Assembly (NCBI RefSeq): GCF_029837695.1
Contig: NZ_JAOEEA010000008.1
Location: 124,001-188,000 of the forward strand
Origin: Pseudomonas sp. GD04019
GTDB taxonomy: Bacteria; Pseudomonadota; Gammaproteobacteria; Pseudomonadales; Pseudomonadaceae
DNA: 64,000 nt
Reading direction: 5' to 3'
Both the position numbers and the translations under genes were made by a program. Position 1 is the stretch's first letter. Each line of letters opens with the position of its first letter. Under the pieces are notes generated by a model. It ran no database searches. It was not told the DNA's origin and saw only the letters and a list, made by a program, of their open reading frames with translations. Below, in pieces: positions 41,360 through 52,500 of this stretch.

Positions 41360-42805
41360 TTAGTTTTCGAGCTTCTTCTTGAGAAGTTCGTTCACCTGGC
41401 CGGGGTTGGCCTTGCCCTTGGCGGCTTTCATCGCCTGGCCGACGAAGAAGCCGAACATCTTGCCGCGCTTGGCCTCGTCGCTGGCGCGGTACTGTTCGAC
41501 CTGCTCGGCGTTGGCAGCCAGTACTTCGTCGAGCAGCTTCTCGACGGCACCGCTGTCGGTGTTCTGCACCAGGTCCTTGGCTTTGATGATCTCGTCCGGC
41601 GAGCCTTCACCTTCGGCCATGGCGGCGAACACGGTCTTCGCGGCCTTGCCGTTGATGGTGCCGTCCTTCAGGCGCAGGATCATCTCGCCCAGGTGCTGGG
41701 CGGAGACTGGCGACTGCTCGATCTCCAGGTTGTCCTTGTTGAGCAGGCTGGACAGCTCGCCCATCACCCAGTTGGCGGCCAGCTTGGCATCGCCGCAGGT
41801 CTGCTGGACCTGCTCGAAGTAGTCGGCCAACTCGCGGCTGGCGGCCAGCACGCTGGCGTCGTAGGCGGACAGGCCAAACTGCGCCTCGAAGCGCTCGCGC
41901 TTCTGCACCGGCAGCTCCGGCAGGCTGGCGCGAACCTCGTCGAGGAAGCTCTGCTCGATCACCACCGGCAGCAGGTCGGGGCAGGGGAAGTAGCGGTAGT
42001 CGTTGGCTTCTTCCTTGCTGCGCATGGAGCGCGTCTCGTTGGCCGCCACGTCGTACAGCACGGTTTCCTGGACGATCTTGCGGCCGGATTCCAGCTCGTC
42101 GATCTGCCAGGCGATTTCGGTGTTGATGGCGCGCTCGATGAACTTGAACGAGTTGACGTTCTTGATCTCGCGGCGGGTGCCGAACTCGGCCTGGCCCTTG
42201 GGGCGTACCGAGACGTTGCAGTCGCAGCGCAGCGAGCCTTCGGCCATGTTGCCGTCGCAGATGCCCAGATAACGCACCAAGGCGTGGATGGCCTTGGCGT
42301 AGGCCACGGCTTCCTTGGCGCTGCGCATTTCCGGTTCGGAGACGATCTCCAGCAGCGGCGTGCCGGCACGGTTGAGGTCGATGCCGCTCATGCCGTGGAA
42401 GTCTTCGTGCAGGCTCTTGCCGGCGTCTTCTTCCAGGTGCGCGCGGGTGATACCGATGCGTTTGGTGCTGCCGTCTTCCAGGGTGATGTCGAGGAAGCCC
42501 TTGCCGACGATGGGGTGGTCCATCTGGCTGGTCTGGTAGCCCTTGGGCAGATCCGGGTAGAAGTAGTTCTTGCGCGCGAAGACATTCTTCGGCGCGATCT
42601 CGGCGTCGATCGCCAGGCCGAACTTGCAGGCCATGCGCACGGCCTCGGCGTTCAGCACCGGCAGGGTGCCGGGCATGCCCAGGTCGACCAGGCTGGCCTG
42701 GGTATTGGGCTCGGCGCCGAAGGTGGTGGCGCTGCCGGAGAAAATCTTCGATTGGGTGCTGAGCTGAGCGTGGATCTCAAGCCCGATCACGGTTTCCCAT
42801 TGCAT
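41360..42805 (-). CDS. gatB: Asp/Glu-tRNA amidotransferase subunit B
   Basis: A 481-residue GatB that phosphorylates the Glu (or Asp) on misacylated tRNA before amidation. It opens [25 protein letters not shown]. The family signature [11 protein letters not shown] lies near residue 195, and the YqeY-like tail ([28 protein letters not shown]) binds tRNA. Length equals typical GatB. It is third in gatC-gatA-gatB, 14 bp after gatA. Pseudomonas needs this pathway because it lacks some direct aminoacylation. Confidence 0.97.
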   Translation of the reverse strand: MQWETVIGLEIHAQLSTQSKIFSGSATTFGAEPNTQASLVDLGMPGTLPVLNAEAVRMACKFGLAIDAEIAPKNVFARKNYFYPDLPKGYQTSQMDHPIVGKGFLDITLEDGSTKRIGITRAHLEEDAGKSLHEDFHGMSGIDLNRAGTPLLEIVSEPEMRSAKEAVAYAKAIHALVRYLGICDGNMAEGSLRCDCNVSVRPKGQAEFGTRREIKNVNSFKFIERAINTEIAWQIDELESGRKIVQETVLYDVAANETRSMRSKEEANDYRYFPCPDLLPVVIEQSFLDEVRASLPELPVQKRERFEAQFGLSAYDASVLAASRELADYFEQVQQTCGDAKLAANWVMGELSSLLNKDNLEIEQSPVSAQHLGEMILRLKDGTINGKAAKTVFAAMAEGEGSPDEIIKAKDLVQNTDSGAVEKLLDEVLAANAEQVEQYRASDEAKRGKMFGFFVGQAMKAAKGKANPGQVNELLKKKLEN

Positions 42806-42819
42806 GTCTTGATCCTTCC

Positions 42820-44271
42820 TCAGAAGCCGCTCGGTGCTTGTTTGTGCCAGTCGCTGACCTGCTGGTACTGGTGCGCGACATTCAGCAGGCGACCTTCCTG
42901 GAAGTAGTTGCCGAGCAACTGCACGCCGACCGGCAGACCGTCGACGAAGCCGGCGGGCATCGACAGGCCGGGGATGCCGGCCAGGTTGGCGGTGATGGTG
43001 TAGATGTCTTCCAGGTATTCGGCGACCGGGTCGTTGTTCTTTGCGCCGATCTTCCAGGCCAGGTTCGGCGTGGTCGGGCCGAGGATCACGTCGACCTCGT
43101 TGAAGGCCGCGACGAAGTCGTTCTTGATCAGCCGGCGGATCTGCTGGGCCTTGATGTAGTAGGCGTCGTAGTAGCCGGCGGACAGCGCGTAGGTGCCGAC
43201 CATGATGCGCCGCTTCACCTCCGCGCCGAAGCCCTCACCGCGCGAGCGCTTGTACAGGTCCTGCAGGTCCTTGGGGTTCTCGCAGCGGTAGCCGAAGCGC
43301 ACGCCGTCGAAGCGCGACAGGTTGGAGCTGGCCTCGGCCGGGGCGATCACGTAGTAGGCCGGGATGGCGTGCTGCATGTTCGGCAGCGAGATGTCCTTGA
43401 CCGTGGCGCCGAGCTTCTTCAGCTCATCGACCACCGCCAGCACCCTCTCGCCGATGCGGGCATCGAGGCCGGCGCCGAAGTACTCCTTCGGCAGGCCGAT
43501 GCGCAGGCCGGCCAGCGGTTGGCTCAGGGCGGCCAGGTAGTCATCGACCGGCTGGTCGACGCTGGTCGAGTCCTTCGGATCGAAGCCGGCCATGGCGCCC
43601 AGCAGCAGGGCGCAGTCCTCGGCGGTGCGGGCCAGTGGGCCGCCCTGATCGAGGCTGGAGGCATAGGCGATCATGCCCCAGCGGGAGACGCGGCCGTAGG
43701 TCGGCTTGATCCCGGTGAGGTTGGTCAGTGCGGCCGGCTGGCGGATCGAGCCGCCGGTGTCGGTGCCGGTGGCAGCCGGCAACAGGCGCGCGGCTACGGC
43801 AGCGGCGCTACCGCCGGAGGAGCCGCCCGGTACGCGGGAGGTGTCCCAGGGGTTCTTCACCGCGCCGTAGTGGCTGGATTCGTTGGCCGAGCCCATGGCG
43901 AACTCGTCCATGTTCAGCTTGCCCAGGGTGACGGTGCCGGCGGCGGCCAATTTATCGACCACGGTGGCGTCGTAGGGCGCCTTGAAACCGGTGAGGATCT
44001 TCGAGCCGCAGCTGGTCAGCACGCCCTTGGTGCAAAACAGGTCCTTGTGGCCGATCGGCGCGCCGAGCAGGGCGCCGTCTTCACCACTGGCGCGGCGGGC
44101 ATCGGCGGCCTTGGCCTGGCTCAGGGCCAGCTCCTCGGTGACGGTAATAAAGCTGTTGAGATGCGGGTCAAGCTGCTGGATACGGGCCAGCAGGGCGCCG
44201 GTCAGCTCGGCGGAGGAGAAGGTCTTGTCCTTCAGGCCGCGGGCGATCTCGGCCAGGGTCAGTTGGTGCAT
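42820..44271 (-). CDS. gatA: Asp/Glu-tRNA amidotransferase subunit A
   Basis: A 483-residue amidase-signature glutaminase. The catalytic triad is visible: Lys in [14 protein letters not shown], cis-Ser and nucleophile Ser in [39 protein letters not shown]. It supplies ammonia to GatB. The start [16 protein letters not shown] is preceded by AAAGGGTTTCCC. The frame is open further upstream but would run into gatC. It is co-transcribed with gatC (16 bp upstream) and gatB. Confidence 0.97.
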   Translation of the reverse strand: MHQLTLAEIARGLKDKTFSSAELTGALLARIQQLDPHLNSFITVTEELALSQAKAADARRASGEDGALLGAPIGHKDLFCTKGVLTSCGSKILTGFKAPYDATVVDKLAAAGTVTLGKLNMDEFAMGSANESSHYGAVKNPWDTSRVPGGSSGGSAAAVAARLLPAATGTDTGGSIRQPAALTNLTGIKPTYGRVSRWGMIAYASSLDQGGPLARTAEDCALLLGAMAGFDPKDSTSVDQPVDDYLAALSQPLAGLRIGLPKEYFGAGLDARIGERVLAVVDELKKLGATVKDISLPNMQHAIPAYYVIAPAEASSNLSRFDGVRFGYRCENPKDLQDLYKRSRGEGFGAEVKRRIMVGTYALSAGYYDAYYIKAQQIRRLIKNDFVAAFNEVDVILGPTTPNLAWKIGAKNNDPVAEYLEDIYTITANLAGIPGLSMPAGFVDGLPVGVQLLGNYFQEGRLLNVAHQYQQVSDWHKQAPSGF

Positions 44272-44287
44272 GGGAAACCCTTTCCTT

Positions 44288-44575
44288 TTATTCGATGACT
44301 TTCGGCACGAGGAACAGGCCGCTTTCCACGGCCGGGGCAACCGCCTGGTAGGCGTCGCGCTGGTTCTGTTCGGTCACCACATCGGCGCGCAGGCGCTGGG
44401 TGGCTTCCAGCGGGTGGGCCAGGGGCTCGACGCCGCTGGTGTCGACCGCCTGCATGGCGTCGATCAGGCCGAGGATGTTGTTGAGGGTCGCGGTGGTTTG
44501 TGGAATCTCGCCTTCGCTCAGGCCGAGACGGGCCAGATGGGCGATTTTTTCCACGTCGGAGCGTTCGAGCGCCAT
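44288..44575 (-). CDS. gatC: Asp/Glu-tRNA amidotransferase subunit C
   Basis: A 95-residue GatC, the small linker subunit that wraps around GatA. It shows [24 protein letters not shown], a helical [26 protein letters not shown] segment with the family's VEPLxHP motif, and [13 protein letters not shown]. First gene of gatCAB, divergent from mreB across a 218-bp gap that must hold both promoters. Confidence 0.96.
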   Translation of the reverse strand: MALERSDVEKIAHLARLGLSEGEIPQTTATLNNILGLIDAMQAVDTSGVEPLAHPLEATQRLRADVVTEQNQRDAYQAVAPAVESGLFLVPKVIE

Positions 44576-44781
44576 CGTGATTCTCCAAGAAGCAGGCGGG
44601 TGACCGGGCGGAAGCAGGCGGGGAACGGATGCCGCATGGGGCGGTCAGATGCCGCGATTTGGGGCCCTAAAGGCCCGGAAAAGCAGGCAATTTAGCACAG
44701 ACGCCGCCTTGCCCAAAAGGTCGCTCATTGATAGAGTTTGCCGCACTTTTTTACCCAGCGTTTTCATCGCGCTCTGTCTAG

Positions 44782-45831
<1,050 letters not shown>

Positions 45832-45850
45832 TCTTTCCCGATGTGAGCCG

Positions 45851-45884
45851 AAGCCGGAAGCCGAACCTTCCGGCTTTGTGTTTT
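45851..45884 (+). terminator. Hairpin between mreB and mreC (terminator/attenuator)
   Basis: AAGCCGGAAG / CTTCCGGCTT is a perfect 10-bp stem with a 6-base loop, followed by TGTGTTTT. The T-tract contains the presumed GTG start codon of mreC, so partial termination and translation start overlap. It would lower mreC relative to mreB. Confidence 0.65.
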
Positions 45885-46942
45885 CTAGCCGTCAGCCGAG
45901 GGTAGCTGCCATCAAACCGCTATTTGCCAAGGGACCGTCGCTGGGCGTACGACTGCTGGTGCTGGTCGTGCTGTCGGCCGTGCTGATGGTGGTGGATGCG
46001 CGTTTCGAGGTGCTGCAGCCGCTGCGCGCCCAGGTCGGCCTGATCACCGAGCCGGCCTATCGCATCGCCCGCCTGCCGGTCACCCTCTGGGAGGATGCCA
46101 ATCAGCAGCTGACCAGCCGCAGCGAGCTGATGGCCGAGAACGAGAAGCTCAAGGCCGAGTCGTTGCTGATGCAGGGCCGCCTGCAGAAGCTGGCCACCCT
46201 CACCGAGCAGAACGTGCGCCTGCGCGAACTGCTCAACTCCGCCGCCCTGGTGGACGAGCGGGTGCTGGTCACCGAACTGATCGGCGTCGATCCCAATCCC
46301 TTCACCCACCGCATCCTGATCGACAAGGGCGAGAAGGATGGCGTGTTCATCGGCCAGCCGGTGCTCGACGCCCGCGGCCTGATGGGCCAGGTGGTCGAGG
46401 TGATGCCCTATACCGCCCGCGTGCTGCTGCTCACCGACACCAACCACAGCATTCCGGTGCAGGTGAACCGCAATGGCCTGCGTGCCATCGCCGCCGGCAA
46501 CGGCAATCCGGAGCGCCTGGAGCTGCGCCACGTGGCCGATACCGCGGATATCAAGGAAGGCGATCTGCTGGTCAGCTCCGGCATGGGCCAGCGCTTCCCG
46601 GCCGGCTATCCGGTGGCCACGGTCAACGAAGTGGTGCATGACTCCGGACAGCCCTTCGCCATTGTCCGCGCGGTACCCACCGCCGCCCTCAATCGCAGCC
46701 GCTACATGTTGCTGGTATTCACCGACGGCCGCACCGCCGAGCAGCGTGCCACCGAGGCTGCCGAGGCCCAGGAAGCCGCCGACCGCGAGGCCGCCGACGG
46801 CCAGGCCCGGCCCGAGACGCAGCCGACCCCGGCCGCCACGCCGCCGCAGGGTTCACCGAGCGGTGCGACGCCGACGCGATCCGCGGCCACCCCGGCACCT
46901 GCCGCCCCCGCCGCTCCGGCCGTCGAACGGGAGAGTCAGTGA
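45878..46942 (+). CDS. mreC: Rod-shape-determining protein MreC
   Basis: A 354-residue bitopic protein linking MreB to the periplasmic elongasome. One membrane helix (LGVRLLVLVVLSAVLMVV, about residues 24-41) is followed by a coiled coil (LMAENEKLKAESLLMQGRLQKLATLTEQNVRLRELL). The double beta-barrel with DKGEKDGVFIGQPVLDARGLMGQV and GDLLVSSGMGQRFPAGYPVA comes next, then a long Ala/Pro-rich tail. No ATG fits before the helix. The GTG at 45878 is the only usual start codon, and lies at the edge of the upstream hairpin without a clear ribosome site, so the exact start is uncertain. Confidence 0.92.
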   Translation: MFSSRQPRVAAIKPLFAKGPSLGVRLLVLVVLSAVLMVVDARFEVLQPLRAQVGLITEPAYRIARLPVTLWEDANQQLTSRSELMAENEKLKAESLLMQGRLQKLATLTEQNVRLRELLNSAALVDERVLVTELIGVDPNPFTHRILIDKGEKDGVFIGQPVLDARGLMGQVVEVMPYTARVLLLTDTNHSIPVQVNRNGLRAIAAGNGNPERLELRHVADTADIKEGDLLVSSGMGQRFPAGYPVATVNEVVHDSGQPFAIVRAVPTAALNRSRYMLLVFTDGRTAEQRATEAAEAQEAADREAADGQARPETQPTPAATPPQGSPSGATPTRSAATPAPAAPAAPAVERESQ

Positions 46943-47430
46943 TGGTCCAGGTCAAGGCACACAACAGCTGGGTGATCTGGTTCACCCTGATCCTCGCCCT
47001 GCTGCTCAGCGTGGCGCCCATGCCGCAGTTCATGGAAATCGGTCGCCCGCTGTGGCTGGCCCTGCTCCTGTCCTACTGGGTGCTGGCCGTGCCGCATCGC
47101 ATCGGCATGGTCAGCGCCTGGTGCCTGGGGCTGGTGCAGGACGTGCTGTTCGGCTCGCTGCTCGGGCAGAACGCGCTGATCCTCACCCTGATTATCTTCC
47201 TGGTGCTGTCCCTGCAGCGCCGTCTGCAGATGTTCCCCATGTGGCAGCAGAGCCTGGTGCTGCTGGTGGTGTTCGGCATCGCCCAGCTGGTGCAGCTGTG
47301 GCTCAACGCGCTGACCGGCAACCGCCCGCCGACCCTGGCCTTCGTCCTGCCGGCGCTGATCAGCGCCTTGCTCTGGCCCTGGGTGTTCGCCATCCTGCGT
47401 GGGCTGCAGCAGCGTTTCGCCATTCGCTGA
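46942..47430 (+). CDS. mreD: Rod-shape-determining protein MreD
   Basis: A 162-residue membrane protein with about five helices and the MreD pattern IWFTLILALLLSVAPMPQFMEIGRPLWLALLLSYWVLAVPHRIG and SAWCLGLVQDVLFGSLLGQNALILT. It overlaps the mreC stop (TGATG), indicating coupling. A GTG one codon earlier is possible. Third gene of mreBCD. Confidence 0.94.
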   Translation: MVQVKAHNSWVIWFTLILALLLSVAPMPQFMEIGRPLWLALLLSYWVLAVPHRIGMVSAWCLGLVQDVLFGSLLGQNALILTLIIFLVLSLQRRLQMFPMWQQSLVLLVVFGIAQLVQLWLNALTGNRPPTLAFVLPALISALLWPWVFAILRGLQQRFAIR

Positions 47431-47463
47431 CCCGCCATCCCCACCTGACCCGGAGACCTCTGC

Positions 47464-48048
47464 ATGGCCACGCTTCATCTGGCTTCGGGTTCCCCCCGCC
47501 GGCGCGAGTTGCTGGCGCAGATCGGCGTGCCCTTCGTCACGCTGAGCGCAGCCATCGATGAAACGGCATTGCCCAACGAGCCGGCAGAGCGCTATGTAGA
47601 GCGCCTGGCGCGGGAAAAGGCGCAGGCCGGGCTGGCTGCACTGGGGCAGGCGCAGACAGCCGTGGTGCTGGGCGCCGACACCAGCGTGGTGCTCGACGGG
47701 CGTATTCTCGGCAAGCCGGAGAACCGCGCCGAGGCGCTGGCGACCCTGGCGGCGCTGTCCGGGCGCGAGCACCAGGTGCTGACCGCCGTCGCCCTGGCCA
47801 GCAGCGAACGTATCGAATCGCGGGTGGTGATCAGCCGGGTACGTTTCCGCCCGCTACGCGCCGGTGAGGCCGAGGCCTATTGGCAAACCGGTGAGCCGTG
47901 CGACAAGGCGGGCAGCTATGGTATTCAGGGACTGGCGGCGGTGTTCGTCAGCCAGATCGAGGGTAGCTATTCGGCCGTGGTCGGCCTGCCGCTGTGCGAA
48001 ACCGCGCAGCTGCTCGAGGAATTCGGGATTCCGTGCTGGCAGGCCTGA
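47464..48048 (+). CDS. Maf-type nucleoside triphosphate pyrophosphatase
   Basis: A 194-residue Maf/Ham1-fold enzyme (YhdE type) that hydrolyses dTTP/UTP and modified pyrimidine nucleotides to monophosphates. It shows [16 protein letters not shown] at the N-terminus, [35 protein letters not shown] with the catalytic Asp, and [34 protein letters not shown]. It sits between mreD and rng, as in many gammaproteobacteria. Confidence 0.94.
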   Translation: MATLHLASGSPRRRELLAQIGVPFVTLSAAIDETALPNEPAERYVERLAREKAQAGLAALGQAQTAVVLGADTSVVLDGRILGKPENRAEALATLAALSGREHQVLTAVALASSERIESRVVISRVRFRPLRAGEAEAYWQTGEPCDKAGSYGIQGLAAVFVSQIEGSYSAVVGLPLCETAQLLEEFGIPCWQA

Positions 48049-48117
48049 CCTGCCGGCCCAAACAGTTAGCGTGGCAGCGGCCCCTGGCCAGCAGTCGCGA
48101 CGCGCAGAGTAGGACGC

Positions 48118-49575
48118 ATGAGCGAAGAAATCCTGATCAACATCACGCCGATGGAGTCGCGCGTGGCGGTGGTGGAAAACGGCGTGCTGCAGGAAGTGCA
48201 CGTCGAGCGCACGCAGAAGCGCGGCATCGTCGGCAATATCTATAAAGGCAAGGTGGTGCGCGTGCTGCCGGGCATGCAGGCGGCATTCGTCGACATCGGC
48301 CTGGAGCGCGCCGCCTTCATCCACGCGGCGGAGATTTCCACCCGCGAAGGCAGCGCGGTGGAGTCCATCGGCGCGCTGGTCCATGAGGGCCAGAGCCTGG
48401 TGGTGCAGGTGACCAAGGACCCGATCGGCACCAAGGGCGCGCGCCTGACCACCCACCTGTCCATTCCCTCGCGCTATCTGGTCTACATGCCGCGCACCGC
48501 GCACGTCGGCATTTCGCTGAAGATCGAGGACGAGGCCGAGCGCGAGCGCCTCAAGCAGGTGGTGGCCGATTGCGTGGCCGCCGAGGGCATCGAGGAAGTC
48601 GGCGGCTTCATCCTCAGAACCGCCGCGGATGGCGCCGGGGCCGATGAGATCCTCGCCGATATCCGCTACCTGCGTCGCCTATGGGAGCAGATCGCCGCGC
48701 AGATGAAGACCGCGCCGACCCCCTCGGTGATCTATGAGGACCTGTCGCTGGCCCTGCGCACCCTGCGCGACCTGGTCAATCCGAAGATCGAGAAGATTCG
48801 CGTCGACTCGCGGGAGACCTTCGGCAAGATCATCCAGTTCGTCGACGAGCTGATGCCGGAGATCGCCGACCGCCTGGAGCACTACCCCGGCGAGCGACCA
48901 ATCTTCGACCTGTACGGCGTCGAGGACGAGATCCAGCGCGCCCTGGAGCGCAAGGTGCCGCTCAAGTCCGGTGGCTACCTGATCGTCGACCCGGCCGAGG
49001 CGATGACCACCATCGACGTCAACACCGGCGCCTTCGTCGGCCACCGCACGCTCGAAGAAACCATCTTCAAGACCAACCTCGAGGCGGCCACCGCCATCGC
49101 CCGCCAGCTTCGCCTGCGCAACCTGGGCGGAATCATCATCATCGACTTCATCGACATGGAAGATGAAGAGCACCAGCGCCAGGTGCTGCGCACCCTGGAG
49201 AAGCAGTTGGAGCGTGACCATGCCAAGACCAACATCATCGGCATCACCGAACTGGGTCTGGTGCAGATGACCCGCAAGCGCACCCGCGAGAGCCTCGAGC
49301 AGGTGCTGTGCGAGCCGTGCAGCTGCTGCCAGGGCCGCGGCAAGCTGAAAACCCCGGAAACCATCTGCTACGAGATCTTCCGCGAGATCCTCCGCGAGGC
49401 CCGCGCCTACCAGGCCGAGGGCTACCTGGTGCTGGCCGAGCAGAAGGTGGTCGACCGTCTGCTGGACGAGGAGTCGGGCAACGTCGCCGACCTGGAGGCC
49501 TTCATCGGCCGGCCGATCAAGTTCCAGGTGGAGAGCATGTATTCCCAGGAGCAGTATGACGTGGTGCTGCTCTGA
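48118..49575 (+). CDS. rng: Ribonuclease G
   Basis: A 485-residue RNase E/G family endoribonuclease that matures 16S rRNA 5' ends and cleaves mRNAs. The S1 domain is near residues 35-120 (RGIVGNIYKGKVVRVLPGMQAAFVDIGLERAAFIH). The DNase I-like catalytic core contains TTIDVNTGAFVGHRTLEETIFKTNLEAA and IIIDFIDMEDEEH. The zinc-link CEPCSCCQGRG follows. Absence of a long C-terminal scaffold separates it from RNase E. The next gene begins 1 nt after its stop codon. Confidence 0.97.
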   Translation: MSEEILINITPMESRVAVVENGVLQEVHVERTQKRGIVGNIYKGKVVRVLPGMQAAFVDIGLERAAFIHAAEISTREGSAVESIGALVHEGQSLVVQVTKDPIGTKGARLTTHLSIPSRYLVYMPRTAHVGISLKIEDEAERERLKQVVADCVAAEGIEEVGGFILRTAADGAGADEILADIRYLRRLWEQIAAQMKTAPTPSVIYEDLSLALRTLRDLVNPKIEKIRVDSRETFGKIIQFVDELMPEIADRLEHYPGERPIFDLYGVEDEIQRALERKVPLKSGGYLIVDPAEAMTTIDVNTGAFVGHRTLEETIFKTNLEAATAIARQLRLRNLGGIIIIDFIDMEDEEHQRQVLRTLEKQLERDHAKTNIIGITELGLVQMTRKRTRESLEQVLCEPCSCCQGRGKLKTPETICYEIFREILREARAYQAEGYLVLAEQKVVDRLLDEESGNVADLEAFIGRPIKFQVESMYSQEQYDVVLL

Positions 49576-52500
49576 ATGAACTTCCTCGCTAGCCTGCTGA
49601 ACAGGCTGCTGCGCTGGGGCCTGGGCCTGTGCGCGCTGGTGCTGGTGCTGGCCGCGCTGTACGTCAGCCTGGGCCGCGAGCTGGTGCCGCTGGTGGCCGA
49701 CTACCGCGACGAGGTCGAGACCAAGGCCGCCACGGCGCTGAACATGCCGCTCGCCATCGGCAGCCTGGAGGGCGGTTGGCGCGGCCTGGCACCGGTGCTC
49801 ACGGCCCATGACGTGCTGGTCGGTGAAGGCGCCAGCGCCGTGCGCCTGGACCAGGTGCGCGTGGTGCCGGACGTGCTGGCCAGCCTGCTGGCGCGCCAGC
49901 CGCGCCTCGCCAACCTGCAGGTCGAGGGCCTGCAGCTGAGTCTGCGCCAGGACGCGCAAGGGCGCTGGGCGGTGGAGGGCCTGCCGCAGCGCGAGCCAGC
50001 CAAGCCCTTCGATCCGCAGAAGCTGATCGACGGCCTGGGCATGCTCAGCAAGGTTTCCCTGCTCGGCAGTCAGCTGACCTTCGAGCCCTTCGAGCAAGCG
50101 CCGCAGAGCCTCACCTACATCGACCTGACCCTGCGCAGCGGCAGCGTGCGCCAGCGCCTCGACGGTCGCCTGCGCCTGCCCGATGGCCAGCCGCTGGCGT
50201 TCAACCTGCGCCTGCGTCTGGACCGCCAGGACTGGCGCGCCAGCAGCGCCGACGCCTACCTCAGTCTGCCGCAGAGCGATTGGGCCGCTTGGCTGCCCCG
50301 GGGCCTGACCCGTGACTGGCAGCTGAGCAAGGCCCAGGCCGGCGGTGAGTTCTGGCTGGAGTGGGCGCAGGGTCGGGTGCAGCGCGGCGCCGCCCGCCTG
50401 CATGCGCCGGAGATTCGTGGCGCCTACGCCAAACGCGAGCCGGTGCAGGTCAACGACCTGGGCCTGAGTGCTTTCTTCGAGCGGCGCGCCGATGGCTTCG
50501 ACCTGCTGGTGGATGCCCTGGCCCTGAGCCTGGGCGAGACCCGCTGGGGCGAGGCGCAGCTGGCGCTGCAACAGACCCTCGACGCCAATGGCCAGGTCGA
50601 GCGCTGGAGCCTGAGCGCCGACCATCTCGACCTGACCCCGCTGACGCCGGTGGTGCTGGCCCTGGCGCCGCTGCCGGACAAGGCCGCGGAAGTCGTCGGC
50701 GCGCTGCGCCCGCGTGGCGCCCTGCGCAACCTGCAGCTGGATTATCTGCCGCAGCTGACCGACGCCAAGCGCGTGCAGTTCTCGACCAATCTGGAGCGCG
50801 TCGGCATCGGCGCCTGGCAGGGCGTGCCGGCGGTGGACAATGCCAGCGGCAGCGTGCGCGGCGACCTGGGCGGCGGCGAGGGCCTGGCCGCCAGCGAGAA
50901 TTTCGGCCTGCACTTCCCCAACCTGTTCCCGCAGATGTGGCGCTACCGCCAGGCCGGCGCCCGCCTGCTGTGGGAGCTCGATGACGAAGGCCTGACCCTG
51001 CAGAGCCCCTACCTGCAGGTGGTGGGCGACGAGGGGCGGATCGCCGGCGACTTCCTGGTGCGGATGAAGAAGGACCCGGCCCTGGAGGACTACATGGACC
51101 TGCGGGTCGGCCTGCAGGACGGCGATGCGCTGCAGGCCAAGAAGTACCTGCCGACCCTCTCCCCCGGCCTCAGTCCGGCCCTGGCCGAGTGGTTAAACGA
51201 ATCGATCCGCAAGGGCCATATCGACGACGGCTGGTTCCAGTACCAGGGCTCCCTGGCCAAGGGCGCCGAGGATGCCTCGCGCAGCATCAGCCTGTACTTC
51301 CTGGTGGACGGCGCCGAACTGGCCTTCCAGCCCGGCTGGCCGGTGCTGCGCGAGGCGCGCGGCGAGGTGCTGATCGAGGACGACGGTGTCGATGTGCGGG
51401 TGCCCGAGGCGCGCATTCTCGACAGCCGCGTGCGCGATGTGACGGTCAACGTACCCAAGGCGCCTGCGGGGCAGCCGCCGCGCCTGGCGCTGAGTGGCGA
51501 ACTGGACAGCAGCCTGCCCGACGCCCTGAAGATTCTCCAGGAAGCGCCGATCGGCACCGCCGAGATCTTTGCCGGCTGGCAGGGGCAGGGCCCGCTGAAC
51601 GGCAAGCTGAAGCTGGACATCCCCCTGGCCAAGGGCCAGCCACCCCAGGTGCAGGTGGACTTCGCCACCGAGGGCGCACAGCTGCAGATCAGCACGCCCA
51701 AGCTGGCGCTGAGCCAGATCAAGGGCGCGTTTCGCTTCGATACCGCCACCGGCCTCAGCGCTCCGGATATCCGTGCCCAGGCCCTGGGCCACGCCGTGCG
51801 CGGCCGGGCCCTGGCCGAAGGCGCGCGTGGCAATGCGCGCACGCGCATCGAGGCCAGCGGCAAGATCGCCCTGGCCCAGCTCACCGGCTGGCTGGGCGTG
51901 ACCCAGCCGCTGCCGCTCAAGGGCGAGATTCCCTACAAGCTGAACCTGGCACTGGACGGCGGCGACAGCCAGCTGCGCATCGAGTCCGACCTCAAGGGCC
52001 TGGCCGTGGAGCTGCCGGCGCCCTTCGCCAAGCTCGCCACTGACACGCGTCCCACTACCTGGCGCATGACCCTGCAGGGCAACGAGCGACGCTACTGGCT
52101 GGATTATGGCAACGTGGCCAGCCTGGCCTTCGCCGCCCCTCCGGGTGCGGCGCTGCAAGGGCGCGGCGAGCTGCGCCTGGGTGGCGAGCCGGCGCGCTTG
52201 CCCTCGGACCAGGGCCTGCGCGTCAGCGGGCGCATCGCCGAGCTGGACTGGAACGCCTGGCAGGCCGCGGCCAAGCCGCATGTCGGCCTGGCCGGGGATG
52301 GCCAGACCCTGCAGTTCTTCCGTGGTGCGGATCTGAACATCGACCGCTTCAGCGGCTTCGGTACCCAGGTCGACAATCTCGCGGTCAAACTGGCGCGGGC
52401 CCAGGCCGGCTGGCAGCTGGACCTGAACAGCGCGCTGCTGGAAGGCCAGGTCGGCCTGCCGGACGCCAAGGGTGCGCCGATCAGTATCGACCTGGCGCGC

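Noticed and set aside
48679-50913. A 744-codon frame opposite rng and yhdP
   Set aside because: Spans two clear genes on the other strand, and has Gln/Ala/His-rich shadow composition.
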